Source: Bacteroidota bacterium (GTDB lineage: Bacteria; Bacteroidota; Ignavibacteria; Ignavibacteriales; Ignavibacteriaceae). Taken from it: a stretch of 6,086 nucleotides of DNA. The stretch spans positions 1-6,086 of the forward strand of contig JADFGB010000077.1 of NCBI GenBank assembly GCA_022567875.1. Reading direction: 5' to 3'. The notes beneath the pieces were generated by a model. It did not search any database and had not been told where the DNA came from. It saw nothing but the letters and a program-made list of their open reading frames with translations. This document shows positions 5,100-6,086 of the stretch, one piece after another; position 1 is the first letter of the stretch; each line of letters opens with the position of its first letter. A program made the position numbers and the translations under genes.

Positions 5100-6086
5100 T
5101 TAGTGCCTCCTGTTGTTTGAGATATTGTATATAAGCTACTGACGGAACCTCTACCTTGCTGTGCATTGGGTAGTAGGGTTTTGCCTTAACCTTAGCCTTA
5201 TCAAAACTAACACCATACTTAGCTGTTAGTTGACCTGTTTCATCAACAACCCCAATTTCCATAGCCTTCTTGTACAAAACAGTGTTAGTATGGCTATTTT
5301 GTGTTACACCCATTGGAACTAATAGGGCATAAATACTTTTTAGGTTTGCCTCCTTCTTGTAATCAAGTAGTTGCATCATTGTAATGCCATCATTGTAGTA
5401 ACTACCACCAGCAGAGCTTTTGTAGTACTTGTTGAAAGCCCACCCACCATTATGTACAACATTCATAATGCCATCAATGAAGATAGCTTCTGTGTACTCA
5501 CCTTTGCAATAATTCTTAGCGAGTTGTGCTATCTTTGCCCACTTAGGCCCACCATATGAGGAAGTTACCCATTCAAGGTTAAACAATTCCTCAAGGGCTT
5601 CCATGATTACCCCTTCACCGGATACTTTTGACAGGTCATATATAGCTGACCACATATACTGACGATTTGAAAGATCACCGTTGATATTACTAGCAACTAG
5701 AATAGTTTGTGCCATTTCACCAAGAGTTGTAATATCTCCGTGTGTTTTAGTCAGTGTGTGCCTAGCCTCACCAGCACAGCTTATCAACAAGTAGTTAAGC
5801 ATACGTTTAGCAAGCATTTTCTTGTGAGCATCAAGTAATTTCTTATCTTCGTGAGCTATAAGAATGTAGAATTTACCAATGTCCTTGAGAATTTCTTTTG
5901 GCCCCAATACATTTATGTAGTTAACTTTCACAGAATGATGACCTACGAGCGTGTTGTACCATAGATCATTCTTCTTGGTAGCTAGAGAAGGGTCAGGCTT
6001 ATTCAAATTAGGTATTATTTCTGTACATGCACAACAATTACAAGAGTTCCCGCCAGTCTCTTTACATTCTTCTTCGGAAGTATGCC
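5089..6086 (-). CDS. Large protein of unknown function, phage-like, with Cys-rich N-terminal part (5' partial)
   Basis: The frame is open from the right edge to TAA at 5091-5089, giving at least 332 residues; the true start is outside the window. The visible N-terminal part is cysteine-rich (C-x7-CNCCAC), followed by a globular region without membrane segments. Notable stretches are VHNGGWAFNKYYKSSAGGSYYND (His-Asn-Gly-Gly and an aromatic/Gly/Ser run), a long helical part (DIGKFYILIAHEDKKLLDAH) and a C-terminal part with AKPYYPMHSKVEVPSVAYI. I do not recognise the family. A TTG at 6006-6004 could be mistaken for the start, but the coding character continues upstream. Its last codons contain the AGGAGG that serves the 67-residue gene. 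Base use is much less AT-biased than left of 4880. A phage structural or morphogenesis role is only a guess from style and context. Confidence 0.7.
   Translation of the reverse strand, partial: HTSEEECKETGGNSCNCCACTEIIPNLNKPDPSLATKKNDLWYNTLVGHHSVKVNYINVLGPKEILKDIGKFYILIAHEDKKLLDAHKKMLAKRMLNYLLISCAGEARHTLTKTHGDITTLGEMAQTILVASNINGDLSNRQYMWSAIYDLSKVSGEGVIMEALEELFNLEWVTSSYGGPKWAKIAQLAKNYCKGEYTEAIFIDGIMNVVHNGGWAFNKYYKSSAGGSYYNDGITMMQLLDYKKEANLKSIYALLVPMGVTQNSHTNTVLYKKAMEIGVVDETGQLTAKYGVSFDKAKVKAKPYYPMHSKVEVPSVAYIQYLKQQEALIVA

Noticed and set aside
5371..5559. Plus-strand open frame of 62 codons
   Set aside because: It is a shadow of the large minus-strand gene, with no ribosome site or recognisable content.
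6004..6006. TTG as the start of the large right-hand protein
   Set aside because: The frame stays open for 26 more complete codons to the window edge and encodes a cysteine cluster that looks like real protein, with no ribosome site before the TTG.

Overview
The window is two unlike pieces of DNA joined near position 4885. The left piece (1 to about 4880) is very AT-rich: two lines I counted by hand were 17-20% G+C. It carries envelope genes of the kind seen in the Bacteroidota/Chlorobiota/Ignavibacteriota group: a PiT-type phosphate permease end, a fibronectin type III protein, an NHL-type beta-propeller, a DUF2085 membrane protein, a CX4CH cytochrome lipoprotein and a YceI protein. Its tRNA-Gln has no encoded CCA, and ribosome binding sites are weak. 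I infer an Ignavibacteria-like bacterium, but nothing here fixes the taxon. The right piece (about 4885 to 6086) is about 40-42% G+C in the two lines I counted. It has a textbook AGGAGG ribosome binding site and two tightly packed minus-strand genes that look phage-like.

Layout from the left. Positions 1-107 are the C-terminal end of a PiT-family phosphate permease, followed after 7 bases by a two-domain fibronectin type III protein (115-732). Convergent to these is a compact four-gene minus-strand operon running from 2983 to 804. In transcription order it encodes a secreted beta-propeller, a DUF2085 membrane protein, a hydrophobic membrane protein of unknown function (start overlapping the previous stop in TAATG) and a 98-residue membrane protein. 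The region 2984-3679 has no protein gene. It holds tRNA-Gln(CUG) at 3300-3372 and several hairpins, including two elements sharing the octamer GGCAGGCA on either side of the tRNA.

A plus-strand set follows: a small c-type cytochrome lipoprotein with a CX4CH motif (3680-4105), a periplasmic YceI protein (4128-4715), and the first 34 or so codons of an ArsC/Spx-like reductase (from 4779). The last gene stops resembling its family at about 4880, where the DNA changes character. The remaining DNA encodes, on the minus strand, a protein of at least 332 residues running off the right edge and a 67-residue lysine-rich protein with a CxCxxC knuckle, overlapping by 11 bases.

The most important observation is the junction at about 4880-4895. 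It is either the edge of an integrated phage or other mobile element that cut the ArsC-like gene, or an assembly/amplification chimera. A perfect 13-bp inverted repeat (4782-4794 and 4871-4883) has its right arm at this junction. The sequence alone cannot decide between the two.
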